From assembly GCF_038502225.1 (NCBI RefSeq), contig NC_091293.1, forward strand, positions 1,624,592 to 1,688,591: DNA of 64,000 nucleotides, written 5' to 3'. This stretch comes from Cherax quadricarinatus (Eukaryota > Arthropoda > Malacostraca > Decapoda > Parastacidae). The translations under genes were made by a program, and so were the position numbers. The notes beneath the pieces are model-generated. The model saw nothing but the letters and a program-made list of their open reading frames with translations. It did not search any database and had not been told where the DNA came from. Positions 13,000-26,101 of the stretch are shown piece after piece; positions within the stretch are counted from its first letter, which is position 1, and the number at the start of each line of letters is the position of its first letter.

Positions 13000-15900
13000 G
13001 GGAAACCCGCACAGAACAATGAAATATGACAAGGAAACCCGTCCAGAACAATGAAATATGACAAGGAAACCCGTCCAGAACAATGAAATATGACAAGGAA
13101 ACCCATCCAGAACAATGAAATATGAGAAGGAAACCCAACCAGAACCATGATATATAACAGGGAAACCCGTCCAGAACAATGAAATATGAGAGGGAAACCC
13201 GTCCAGAACAATGAAATATGAGAGGGAAACCTGTCCAGAACAATGAAATATGACAGGGAAACCCGTCCAGAACAATGAAATATTAGAGGGAAACCCGTCC
13301 AGAACAACGAAATAAGAAAGGGAAACCTGTCCAGAACGATGAAATATGACAGGGAAACCCGTCCAGAACAAAGAAATATGAAAGGGCAACCCGTCCAGAA
13401 CAATGAAATATGACAGGGAAACCCGTCCAGAATAATGAAATATGAGAAAAAAATCCGTACAGAACAATGAAATATGAGAAGAAAACCCGTCCAAAACAAT
13501 TAAATATGACAGGGAAACCAGTCCAGAACAATGAAATATGAGAATGAAACCCTCCAAGAACAATGAAATATGACAGGGAAACTCGTCCAGAACAAAGAAA
13601 TAGGACAGCGAAACCTGTCCAGGAAAACGAAATGTGAGAAAGAAACCCGTCCAGAACAATGAAATATGTCAGGGAAACCCGTCTAGAACAATGAAATATG
13701 ACAGGGAAACCAGTCCAGAACAATGAAATATGAGAGCGAAACCCGACCAGAACAATGAAATATGACAGGGAAACCAGTCCAGAACAATGAAATATGAGAA
13801 GGAAACCTGTCCAGAACAATGAAATATGACAGGGAAACCCGTCCAGAACAATGAAATATGAGAGGGAAACCTGTCCAGAACAATGAAATATGAGAGGGAA
13901 ACCTGTCCAGAACAATGAAATATGAGAAGGAAACCCGTGCTGAACAATGAAATATGACAATGAAACCCGTCCAGAACAATTAAATATGAGAAAGAAACCC
14001 GTCCAGAACAATGAAATATCAGAAGGAAACCCGTCCAGAACAAAGAAATATGACAGGAAAACCCTTCAAGAACAATGAAATATGACAGGGAAACCCGTCC
14101 AAAACAATTAAATATGACAGGGAAACCCGTCCAGAACAATGAAATATGACAGGGAAACCCGTCCAGAACAATGAAATATGACAGGGAAACCCGTCCAGAA
14201 CAATGAAATATGACAGGGAAACCCGTCCAGAACAAGGAAATATGAGAAGGAAACCCGTCCAGAACAATGAAATATGACAGGGAAACCAGTCCAGAACAAT
14301 GAAATATGAGAGTGAAACCCGTCCAGAACAAAGAAATATGACAGGGAAACCCGTCCAGAACAACGAAATATAAGAAGGAAACCCGTCCAGATCAATGAAA
14401 TATGACAGGGAAACCAGTCCAGAACAAAGAAATATGAGAACGAAACCCGTAAAGAACAATGAAATATGAGAACGAAACCCGTAAAGAACAAAGAAACATG
14501 AGAAGGAAACCCGTCCAGAACAATGAAATATGACAGGGAAACCCGTCCAGAACAATTAAATATGAGAAGGAAACCCATCCAGAAAAATGAAATATCACAA
14601 GGAAACCCGTCCAGAACAATGAAATATGACAGGGAAACCCTTCAAGAACAATGAAATATGACAGAGAAACCCGTCCAGAACAATGAAATAAGACAAAGAA
14701 ACCCGTCCAGAACAATGAAATATGAGAGGGAAAACCGTTCAGAACAATGAAATATGAGAAGGAAACCCGATCAGAACAATGAAATATGAGAAGGAATCCC
14801 GTCCAGAACAATGAAATATGAGAAAGAAAGCTGTCAATAACAATGAAATATGACAGGGAAACCTTTCCAGAACAAAGAAATATGAAAAGGAAACCCGTCC
14901 AGAACAATGAAATATGAGAAAGAAAGCTGTCAATGACAACGAAATATTAAAGGGAAACCCATTCAGAACAATGAAATATAACAGGGAAAACCGTTCAGAA
15001 CAATGAAATATGAGAAAGAAAGCTGTCAATAACAATGAAATATGACAGGGAAACCTTTCCAGAACAAAGAAATATGAAAAGGAAACCCGTCCAGTTCAAT
15101 GAAATATAACAGGGAAACCCGTCCAGAACAATGAAATATATCAGGGAAACCGGTTCCGAACAATGAAATATGAGAAGAAAACCCGTCCAGAACAATGCAA
15201 TATAAGAAGGAAACCAATCCAGAACAATGAAATATAACAGGGAAACCGGTTCAGAACAATGAAATATGAAGGGGAAACCCTTCCATAACAATGAAATATG
15301 AGAAGAAAACCCGTCCAGAACAATGAAATATGAGAAGGTAACCCGTCCAGAACAATGAAATATGAGAAGATAACATATCCAGAACAATGAAATGTGACAG
15401 GGAAACCCTTCCAGAACAATGAAATATGAGAATGAAACCCGTCCAGAACAAGGAAATATGACAGAAAAACCCTTCCAGAACAATGAAATATGACATGTAA
15501 CACCGTCCAGAACAATGAAATATGAGAAGGAAACCCGTCCAGAACAGTGAAATATTACAGGACAACCCGTCCAGAACAATGAAATATGACAAGGAAACCC
15601 GTCCAGAACAATGAAATATGACAAGGAAACCCGTCCAGAACAATGAAATATGAGAAGGAAACCCGTACAGATGAATAATATATGACAGGAAAACCCGTCC
15701 AGAGCAATGAAATATGAGAAGGAAACCGTCCAGAACAATGAAATATGACATTGAAAACTAGTCCAGAACAATGAAATATGACAGGAAACCCGACCACAGA
15801 ACATGAAATATGACAGGGAAAACCGTCCAGAACAACGAAATATGGCAGGGAAACCTATCCAGAACAATGAAATATGGCAGGGAAACCTATCCAGAACAAT

Positions 15901-18900
15901 GAAATATGGCAGGGAAACCTATCCAGAACAATGAAATATGGCAGGGAAACCTATCCAGAACAATGAAATATGGCAGGGAAACCTATCCAGAACAATGAAA
16001 TATGAGAAGGAAACCAATCCAGAACAATGAAATATAACAGGGAAACCGCTTCAGAACGATGGAATATGAAAAGGAAACCCGTCCAGAACAATGAAAAATG
16101 AGAAGGAAACCCATCCAGAACAATGAAATATAACAGGGAAACCTGTCCAGAACAATGAAATATGAGAAGGAAACCCCTCCAGAACAATGAATTATAACAT
16201 TGAAACCTGTCGAGAACATTGATAAATGAAACGGAAACCAGTGTAGAACAATGATATATGTCAGGGAAGCCAATCCAGAACAATGAAATATGAGAAGGAA
16301 ACCAGTCCAGAACAATGAAATATGAGAGGGAAGCCTGTCCAGAACAATGAAAGATGAGAAGGAAACCCAGCAAGAGCAATGAAATATGAGAAGGAAACCC
16401 GTACAGAACAATGAAATATGTTCAGAACAAGAAATATGGCAGGGAAACCCGTACAGAACAATGAAATATGACAGAGAAACCAGTCCAGAACAATGATATA
16501 TGAGAAGGAAACCCATCAAGAACAATAATGTATGAGAGTGAAATCAGTACAGAACAATGAAATATGAGAAGGAAACCCGTCCAGAACAAAGAAATATAAG
16601 AGGGAAACCCATACAGAACAATGAATTATGACAGGGAAACCCCTCCAGAACAGTTAAATATGAAAGGAAAACCCGTCCAGAACAATGAAATATGAGAAGG
16701 AAACCAGTCTTGAACAATGAAATATGAAATGGAAACCCGTCCAGAACAATGAAATATGACATTAAAACCCGTCCAGAACAATGAAATATGAGAAGGAAAC
16801 CCGTCAAGAACAATGAAATATGAGAGGGAAACCCGTCCAGAACTATGAAATATGAGAAGGAAACCCGTACAGAACTATAACATATGACAGGGAAGCCAGT
16901 TCAGAACAATGAAATAAGTCGATAAAACCCGACCAGAACAATGAAATATGAGAAGGAAACTCTTCCAGAACAATGAAATATGACAGGGAAACCCGTTTAG
17001 AACAATGAAATATGAAAAGGAAACCCGACCAGAACAATGAAATATGAGAAGAGAACCCGCCAAGAACAATGAAATATAAGAGGGAAACTCGACCAGAACG
17101 ATGAAATATAAGAGGGAAACCCGTCCAGAGCAATGAAAAATGACAGGAAAACCCTTCCAGAACAATTAAATATGACAAGGAACCCCGTCCAGAATAATGA
17201 AATATAACAAGGATACCCGCCCAGATCAATGAAAAATGACAGGGAAACCCGTCCAGAACAATGAAAAACGAGATGGAAACCCGTCAAGAACAATGAAATA
17301 TGAGAGGGAAACCCGTCAAGAATAATGAAATAGAGGGAAACCCGCCCAGAACAATGAAATATGACAGGGAAACCATACCAGAACAATGAAATATGACAGG
17401 GAAACCCGTCCAGAACAATGAAATATGAGAAGGAAACCCGTCAAGAACAATTAAATATTAGAGGGAGACCCTTGCAGAACAATGAAACATGAAAAGGAAA
17501 CCTGTTTCGAACAATGAAATATGACACTGAAACCTGTCCGGAACAATGAAATACGAGAAGGAAACCCCTCCAGAAAAATAAAATATGAGAAGGAAACCCT
17601 ACCAGAATAATGAAATATAACAGGGAAACCTGCGCAGAACAATGAAATACGAGAAGGTAACCCGTCCAGAACAATGAAATATGAGAAGGAAACCCGTCCA
17701 GAACAATGAAGTATGAGAGGAAACCCCGTCCAGTACAATGAAATATGAGAGGGACCCCCGTCGAGAACAATGAAATATGAGAATGAAACTCGCCCAGAAC
17801 AATAAAATATGACAGGGAAACCCGTCCAGAACAATGAAATACGAGAAGGAAACCAGTCCAGAACAATGAAATATTAGAGGGAAACCTGTTCAGAACAATG
17901 AAATAAGACAGGGAAACCCGTCCAAAACGATGAAATATGACATTAAAACCCGTCCAGAACAATTAAATATGAAAAGAAAACCCGTCCAAAACAATTAAAT
18001 ATGACAGGGAAACCCGTCCAGAACAATGAAATATGAGAAGGAAACCCGCCTAGAACAATGAAGTATGAGAAGGAAACCCGTCCAGAACTATGAAATATGA
18101 GAAGGAAATTCGTCCAAAACAATGAAATATGACAGGAAAACCAGTTCAGAACAATGAGATATGACACAGAAACTCGTCCAGAGCAATGAAATAGGACAGT
18201 GAAACCCGTCCAGGAAAATGAAATGCGAGAAGAAAACCCGTCCAGAACAATGAAATATGACAGAAGAACCAGTCCAGAACAATGAGATATAACAGGGAAA
18301 CCTGTCGAGAACAATGAAATACGACAGGGAATCCCGTCCAGGACAATGAAATATGAGAAGGAAACCCGTACAGAACTGTAATATCTGACTGGAACCAGTC
18401 CAGAACAAAGAGATATGACAGGGAAACCCGTCCAGAACAATGAAATATAACAGGGAAAACCGTTCAGAACAATGAAATATGAGAAGGAAACCCGTACAGA
18501 ACAATGAAATATGAGAAGGAATCCCGTCCAGAACAATCAAATAAGACAAAGAAACCCGTCCAGAACAATGAAATATGACAGGGAAACCCGTCCAGAACAA
18601 TGAAATACGATAAGGAAACCCATCCAGAACAATGAAACATGAGAAAGAAAGCTGTCAATAACAATGAAATATTAATGGGAAACCCATTCAGAACAATGAA
18701 ATATGACAGGAAACCCGACCATATCAACAAAATATGAGTGGAAAACCAGTCCAAAAAATTAAAATGTGACTGGGAAACCCATCCAGAACAATGAAATATA
18801 AGAAGGAAACGCATCCAGAACAATGAAATATGGCAGGGAAACCTATCCAGAACAATGAAATATGAGAAGGAAACCCGTCCAGAACAATGGAATAAGAGTG

Positions 18901-21650
18901 GGAAACCCATTCAGAACAATGAATTATGACAGGGAAACCCTTCCAGAACAATGAAATATGAGAAGGAAACCCCTCCAGAACAATGAATTATAACATTGAA
19001 ACCTGTCGAGAACATTGATAAATGAAACGGAAACCAGTGTAGAACAATGATATATGTCAGGGAAGCCAATCCAGAACAATGAAATATGAGAAGGAAACCA
19101 GTCCAGAACAATGAAATATGAGAGGGAAGCCTGTCCAGAACAATGAAAGATGAGAAGGAAACCCGGCAAGAGCAATGAAATATGAGAAGGAAACCCGTCC
19201 AGAGCAATGAAATATGAGAAGGAAACCCGTTCAGAACAACGAAATATGTCAGAGAAACCCGTACAGAACAATGAAATATGACAGAGAAACCAGTCCAGAA
19301 CAATGATATATGAGAAGGAAACCCATCAAGAACAATAATGTATGAGAGTGAAATCAGTACAGAACAATGAAATATGAGAAGGAAACCCGTCCAGAACAAA
19401 GAAATATAAGAGGGAAACCCATACAGAACAATGAATTATGACAGGGAAACCCCTCCAGAACAGTTAAATATGAAAGGAAAACCCGTCCAGAACAATGAAA
19501 TATGAGACGGAAACCAGTCTTGAACAATGAAATATGAAATGGAAACCCGTCCAGAACAATGAAATATGACATTAAAACCCGTCCAGAACAATGAAATATG
19601 AGAAGGAAACCCGTCAAGAACAATGAGATATGAGAGGGAAACCCGTCCAGAACTATGAAATATGAGAAGGAAACCCGTACAGAACTATAACATATGACAG
19701 GAAAACCAGTTCAGAACAATGAAATAAGTCGATAAAACCCGACCAGAACAATGAAATATTAGAAGGAAACTCTTCCAGAACAATGAAATATGACAGGGAA
19801 ACCCATTCAGAACAATGAAATATGAAAAGGAAACCCGACCAGAACAATGAAATATGAGAAGAGATCCCGATAAGAACAATGAAATATAAGAGGGAAACTC
19901 GACCAGAACGATGAAATATTAGAGGGAAACCCGTCCAGAACAATTAAACATGACAAGGAAACCCGTCCAGAATAATGAAATATAACAAGGATACCCGTCC
20001 AGATCAATGAAAAATGACAGGGAAACCCGTCCAGAACAATGAAAAACGAGATGGAAACCCGTCAAGAACAATGAAATATGAGAGGGAAACCCGTCAAGAA
20101 TAATGAAATATTAGAGGGAAACCCGCCCAGAACAATGAAATATGACAGGGAAACCCGTCCAGACCAATGAAATATGAGAAGGAAACCCGTCAAGAACAAT
20201 TAAATATTAGAGGGAGACCCTTGCAGAACAATGAAACATGAAAAGGAAACCTGTCCCGAACAATGAAATATGACACTGAAACCTGTCCGGAACAATGAAA
20301 TACGAGAAGGAAACCCCTCCAGAAAAATAAAATATGAGAAGGAAACCCTAATAGAATAATGAAATATAACAGGGAAACCTGCGCAGAACAATGAAATACG
20401 AGAAGGTAACCCGTCCAGAACAATGAAATATGAGAAGGAAACCCGTCCAGAACAATGAAGTATGAGAAGATACCCCGTCCAGTACAATGAAATATGAGAG
20501 GGACCCCCGTCGAGAACAATGAAATATGAGAATGAAACTCGCCCAGAACAATAAAATATGACAGGGAAACCAGTCCAGAACAATGAAATATGAGAGGGAA
20601 ACCCGTCCAGAACAATGAAATACGAGAAGGAAACCAGTCCAGAACAATGAAATATTAGAGGGAAACCTGTTCAGAACAATGAAATAAGACAGGGAAACCC
20701 GTCCAAAACGATGAAATATGACATTAAAACCCGTCCAGAACAATTAAATATGAAAAGAAAACCCGTCCAAAACAATTAAATATGACAGGGAAACCCGTCC
20801 AGAACAATGAAATATGAGAAGGAAACCCGCCTAGAACAATGAAGTATGAGAAGGAAACCCGTCCAGAACTATGAAATATGAGAAGGAAATTCGTCCAAAA
20901 CAATGAAATATGACAGGAAAACCAGTTCAGAACAATGAGATATGACACAGAAACTCGTCCAGAGCAATGAAATAGGACAGTGAAACCCGTCCAGGAAAAT
21001 GAAATGCGAGAAGAAAACCCGTCCAGAACAATGAAATATGACAGAAGAACCAGTCCAGAACAATGAGATATAACAGGGAAACCTGTCGAGAACAATGAAA
21101 TACGACAGGGAATCCCGTCCAGGACAATGAAATATGAGAAGGAAACCCGTACAGAACTGTAATATCTGACTGGAACCAGTCCAGAACAATGATATATGAC
21201 AGGGAAACCCGTCCAGAACAATGAAATATAACAGGGAAAACCGTTCAGAACAATGAAATATGAGAAGGAAACCCGATCAGAACAATGAAATATGAGAAGG
21301 AATCCCGTCCAGAACAATCAAATAAGACAAAGAAACCCGTCCAGAACAATGAAATATGACAGGGAAACCCGTCCAGAACAATGAAATACGATAAGGAAAC
21401 CCATCCAGAACAATGAAACATGAGAAAGAAAGCTGTCAATAACAATGAAATATTAATGGGAAACCCATTCAGAACAATGAAATATGACAAGGAAACCCGT
21501 CCAGAACAATGAAATATGACAGGGAAACCCTTCCAGAACAAAGAAATATGAAAAGAAAACCCGTCCTGAACAATGAAATATGACAGGGAAGCCCGTCGAG
21601 AACAATGATATATTAGACGCAAACACGTCCAGAACAATGAAATATTGAGG
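13000..21650. repeat. 32-bp satellite array (~8.65 kb, ~270 copies)
   Basis: The monomer is close to GGAAACCCGTCC followed by AGAACAATGAAATATGACAG, 32 bp, with common GAGAAGG/GACAGGG endings. The complementary strand of the monomer has no stop triplet in any phase and 32 is not a multiple of 3, so minus-strand frames stay open for up to 290 codons ('MFWTGFPVIFHCSGRVSLSY' type). These are not genes. Local homogenised stretches occur (15841-15990), and a ~2.79-kb block is repeated (about 16.16-18.9 and 18.95-21.6 kb). Confidence 0.98.
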
Positions 21651-21776
21651 AGACCTCTGACATAGTTTCGAAAAACCTAAGCTTGTCAATGGACCAGCAC
21701 AAAACCTATTTTGATTCCAAAAGTCAGAGAAGTTTTAAAGTAGGAGGTGAAGTTCTATCAAGTCAAATAAATTATT
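21651..21776 (+). pseudogene. Ty3/gypsy integrase C-terminal segment, left piece
   Basis: A plus frame reads 'MDQHKTYFDSKSQRSFKVGG' followed by EVL, typical of the post-catalytic gypsy integrase ('YD.K...R.F..GD.VL'). It stops at AAATAAATTATT (21765-21776), the target duplication of the Tx1-like LINE, and resumes at 27664. The integrase catalytic core and everything upstream are missing; the satellite begins there. Confidence 0.7.
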
Positions 21777-22707
21777 TTTTTTTTTTATTTTATTTAAAAC
21801 TTCATGTACAAATATTAATAGGTACATATATAAATAATGAACAAGGACAACATCAGTAAAACAATATATAAACACAAAACAATCCAGGCAACATCTGACA
21901 GTCTACTATATACAAGTTTTTAAAACATATCACAATTTAAAAAGGAATAAAGTTATAATAACAAAGGCCACAAAATGGCTATAAACAAAACTCCTAAAAT
22001 TACAACCTCAACACAATAATGCTCCAAGCTTAATGACAATCACCCATAATACAACTCGCAACAAATACACCAGACCTACAATATGCCTTATTAAGAAACC
22101 TGTGCTGCAACACAGGTGACCCATCATCCCTCCCCCCCCCCCACTCACACACACACATTGAAAACTAACCCTATCACCAACCTGAATAATCATGACATTA
22201 ATTATCCTCAATTTAGGATTATTATGACACATGTCACTTGAGGAAACATTATTTACAACCATGAATGGTACAGGACTACCAAAATGACAATACCTTAAAT
22301 AAGAATAGGTAATTACGTCAAAACTGATGCTGGACCATGTTGCAACAAAAAGGCAAAATAACACAGTGCTTCAAGGAAATAGTGAAAGGAAAACCCTCTC
22401 AAGAAATTCAAATTCAATTGCAATACCAGTGCAAGTGGAACATAATACTCTACCAAAGAAATATACATGTTATATAATTGATAGGTTATACATTAATACA
22501 TGTTATATATTTAATCTGCTCCTTACACCTTCCCCATCAAGGGAACTAAGCAAAACTTATCTTGCACAACCTCTCATCTGGTCACACACTAGTACCTCCA
22601 ATCACACCCAACCACATCACTGCATTCCCAAGGAGGTGAGCCCGTTGAAATCCCCTGAACCCCCCCCCCCCTTTTACCAACCCACTCACCCCGGCAGTTA
22701 AAGCCCC
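21777..22707 (-). other. 3' UTR of the Tx1-like LINE
   Basis: Non-coding, ends in an A-rich tail on the minus strand, and holds a short CA-rich patch near 22140-22155. Nothing else is visible. Confidence 0.6.
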
Positions 22708-25700
22708 TTATAACGCCAATAAAGTCCCTATTGTTAGTCCTCTATAACCCTCAGAAAAATACTCTTCCCACCTTTTCCCAAAAATGTCTCTATTGCGACA
22801 CAAAGTTCGATAAAACGTCGCCGCCAAAGTCCTTCTCAGCACATCCCCACCCACCCTCCCCCTCATACCCCATAAAACATATATGTAGTCCACGATGACA
22901 TATGCTAAACCTCTTACCACACTCTCCTCCACACCACTCATATCAAGACTCAACGCTCGCAATACCGACACACCTTGACCCCCCACCCTCACCACTACCT
23001 TACGCATCCATACCCTGATGCACTCCAAACCTTCACAAAAATAGACGACATGATACGCAGTCTCTTCCCCACTGCATCTGCCACACCCCCCACCCTCAAT
23101 AACCCTCCTATCTCGGAGCATCGCTCCCGTTGGCAAAATCCCATGCAGGAAACGGTACATAACCTCACTCGCCCTAGGTCGTATCCTTAATTTACTAAAT
23201 CTTCGCCATATTACATCCCATGCATACATGGGGTAGATCCCTTCAACCGGCGCCACTACATGTCTCTCTAACAATTTACACAAAGTTCCCACCTTTACTT
23301 TTCCTGGTTCCCTGGCTAACATTAAGGCACGTAACACTGTCTCACATTCCTTCATTTCCGCCCCTCCATACCATTTCCTCAGGTGAGCATGTACCTTATC
23401 TAGCTGACCCTCCCTCCATCCACCTGCACTCATCACTTCCCTCTTAATAAACACACATTTCACGCGCTTTCTTAAGTCCAACAAACCCAACCCTCCCCTA
23501 CATACCGGCAATGTCACTATCTCCCTTCGCAACCAGTTGCACCCTGAACCCCACAAAAATTTGAACACCATTCTAAGAATACTCGTGATCGCCGTTCCTG
23601 TTAACGGCATCACAGCCGAAACAAACCAGACTTTACTATATAGTAATACATTGATGACAATTGCACGTTGCCTAAGGGTTAAATGGTGAGGTCGCAGCAT
23701 TCCCAACCGTCGCTGCACCTGTTCCACCATCCTATTCGAATTGCTAACCCTTGCAGCACTCAGGTCAGCCTCATACATGACACCGCAGATTTTCAGACTC
23801 CCGGTCCTCCGCTGCACAACATCACATCCCCAATCTAATCTCTCTGTCCACTCTCCCAGCCCCATGATCATTGACTTTTCCAGATTTACCTTCATCCCAG
23901 TAGCTCTCCCAAAAGTGTGTACAACTTCCCCCAAAAGTCCTAACCGTGTCTCCTCACTTGCCAAAATAGTGGTATCATCAACATAGCCCACCAAACCAGG
24001 CCACGGCTTCAGCTCACCATTCCTCCCCCCCCGTCCTTAGACGATCCTCCACCATCCTATAAAAGGGATCCTGAACACATGCAAACAATATTTGTGATAA
24101 AGGACATCCCTGCCGAAGACCCCGCTCCATGTTGACTCCCCCCCCCACACACCCATTGATTTGTACCCTTACCTTCGCGTTTGAGTACAACGTATCCACC
24201 CACCCCACTATTTCTTCGCCAAACCCCTGTCGTAGGAGAATATCCCTCAAAGCCTTTCTTTCCACCCTATCATAAGCCCCTTGCCAATCCAACGCCACCA
24301 ACGCCCCTCTTCCCCTTTCCATGTTCTCCAGGAACCCCTTGATAATCCCGTGGCCCGCGCTCATTGACCTACCAGGTAAACCAAACTGAGACTCAAACAC
24401 GACCCTCCCCACAACACATTTAAGCCGATTCCCAAGAATTTTCGCAAATAATTTATAATCAGCACAAAGCAACGAAATGGCTCGGTAATCCCGAAGGGTA
24501 CTCTGCTGTTTACCCTTTGGGACCAACACCACTACCGCCGTTGCCTGAGATTCTCCCATCTTACCTCCGTCTTTCATGGCATTCATTAACCTTACTAGGA
24601 AACCCCTAAGCAGACCCCAGTGCTGTACATAAAATTCGCTAGGTAAACCATCGATCCCGGGTGCCTTACCCTTCCTCATGTCCATAAGGGCTCTCCATAT
24701 TTCCCCCTCCTCAATGACCCCACCCAGTGCCTCCCGATCACTCCTCCCCAGTTTGCACGGCACATACTCACATACCTTCCCAAGAACCTCACCATCCACC
24801 CCACTACTTTTCCCGTATTCCTCAAACCATCTATCTGCATATTCACTCATTCCCTTGGTGTCCCTTAATACCTGACCCTCTCTAAAACCCCCCACAGAAG
24901 ATATGACTTGCAAACCCGGTATTGTAGTCGTTCGCTGTCGTACCTTCTGTCCTCGCAGCACACAAGCTGATGGCTTGTCGCCCCAGAGTACTTCGTCCAA
25001 CCCCGCCTGTACCCGTACAGCTTCAAAACGTTCTTCTTGCAAATCCCGTATTCTGTCCTTCAACATGTGTATATCCTCCACCGGGTACACCCCGGCCACC
25101 GCCCCCCCCCCTCGTAACAATTCCGTAATCTAGATTCTAAGTAATTTGACAAACCATACCGCAATTGATTAATGCGTTTGCCCTCCCTCACATAAAATTG
25201 ACGTAATCGTAACTTAGCCACACTATCCCACCATCCTACCACATCGTCCTCAGTCCTTCTGTCGGCACAGAGCTGTTCCCAAAATATTGCAAACGCTTCC
25301 ACTCCCTCCCTATCCCCCAAAACCATCGTGTTCAGTTTCCAATAACTTCCCTGCCTACGAGCCAAAGCATCCCATCCCACCTCCACTAATACCGCCCTAT
25401 GATCGGAAGACACCATCTCAATAGTTTTAAAAGACTCTACCAAAACCCTCTGAGATAAATATAACCTGTCCAAACGAGCCGCATATCCCCTTCTTATAAA
25501 CGTATGTTCCACCTCCCAAAGACCTCCCCCGAAAGCATCACGTAACTGAAGATCTCTAAGCAGGCCCCCCAAGACTGTGGAAAAATATCCCGCTCCTCTG
25601 GGTTCCACGTCTGTCCTCTTAATTACACAATTCCAATCCCCCCCCCCACAATCGCCACAGACGGTAACGTGCGTAGGTAATACACGAGCTCCTCCCGCAC

Positions 25701-26063
25701 AAAATCCATCTTCACTTTCACGTCACTTTCTGCTGGGGCATACACACACACAAACGCCACTCTCTCTCCCATCCACCATCCTTCCACACGTAATACTCTC
25801 CCCCCTCCCCCCCCCTCTTTCCTATGCAATACAAACGGGCTCGCCTCCCTGATCAACACACCCACTCCTCCTTTTAAACGCTCAGACGGCAACACATAAG
25901 CCTGATACCCAGGCACCACTAATTCACGACCAAGCTTAAAATTGTGCTCCTGCACAAAAGCTACGTCAACCTTGTACCTATTCAAAAACATCCTGAAGCA
26001 CTCCCGTTTAACACCATCACACAGACCATTAATATTTATTGTTACACACCTGAGGCCAGTTTA
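22708..26063 (-). pseudogene. Tx1-like LINE ORF2: endonuclease-reverse transcriptase, frameshifted
   Basis: Four pieces run in order on the minus strand. At ~26063-25623: APE endonuclease start ('VAFVQEHNF', 'GGVGVLI', 'CVYAPAES'). At 25608-25060: APE end ('ARLDRLYLS', 'SSDHRAVLVEVGW') and linker. At 25120-24014: RT ('LRDYRAISLL', 'ALDWQGAYDRVERKAL', 'RGLRQGCPLSQILF'). At 23994-22708: 'GYVDDTTIL', thumb, and a C-terminal Cys/His motif ('CGRCSGEETAYHVVYFC'). The joints fall at C10 (25638 area), C10 (25102-25111) and C8 (24025-24032) runs. YVDD replaces the more usual YADD. ORF2 has no clear ATG near its 5' end. Confidence 0.85.
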
Positions 26064-26101
26064 AGGTTTCCTTCCCCGCCTCAGGTCAAGATTCTTCCCT
26101 T

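Noticed and set aside
13000..21650. Long minus-strand open frames (up to 290 codons)
   Set aside because: They arise from a stop-free 32-bp satellite read in all phases and have no domain or conserved start.
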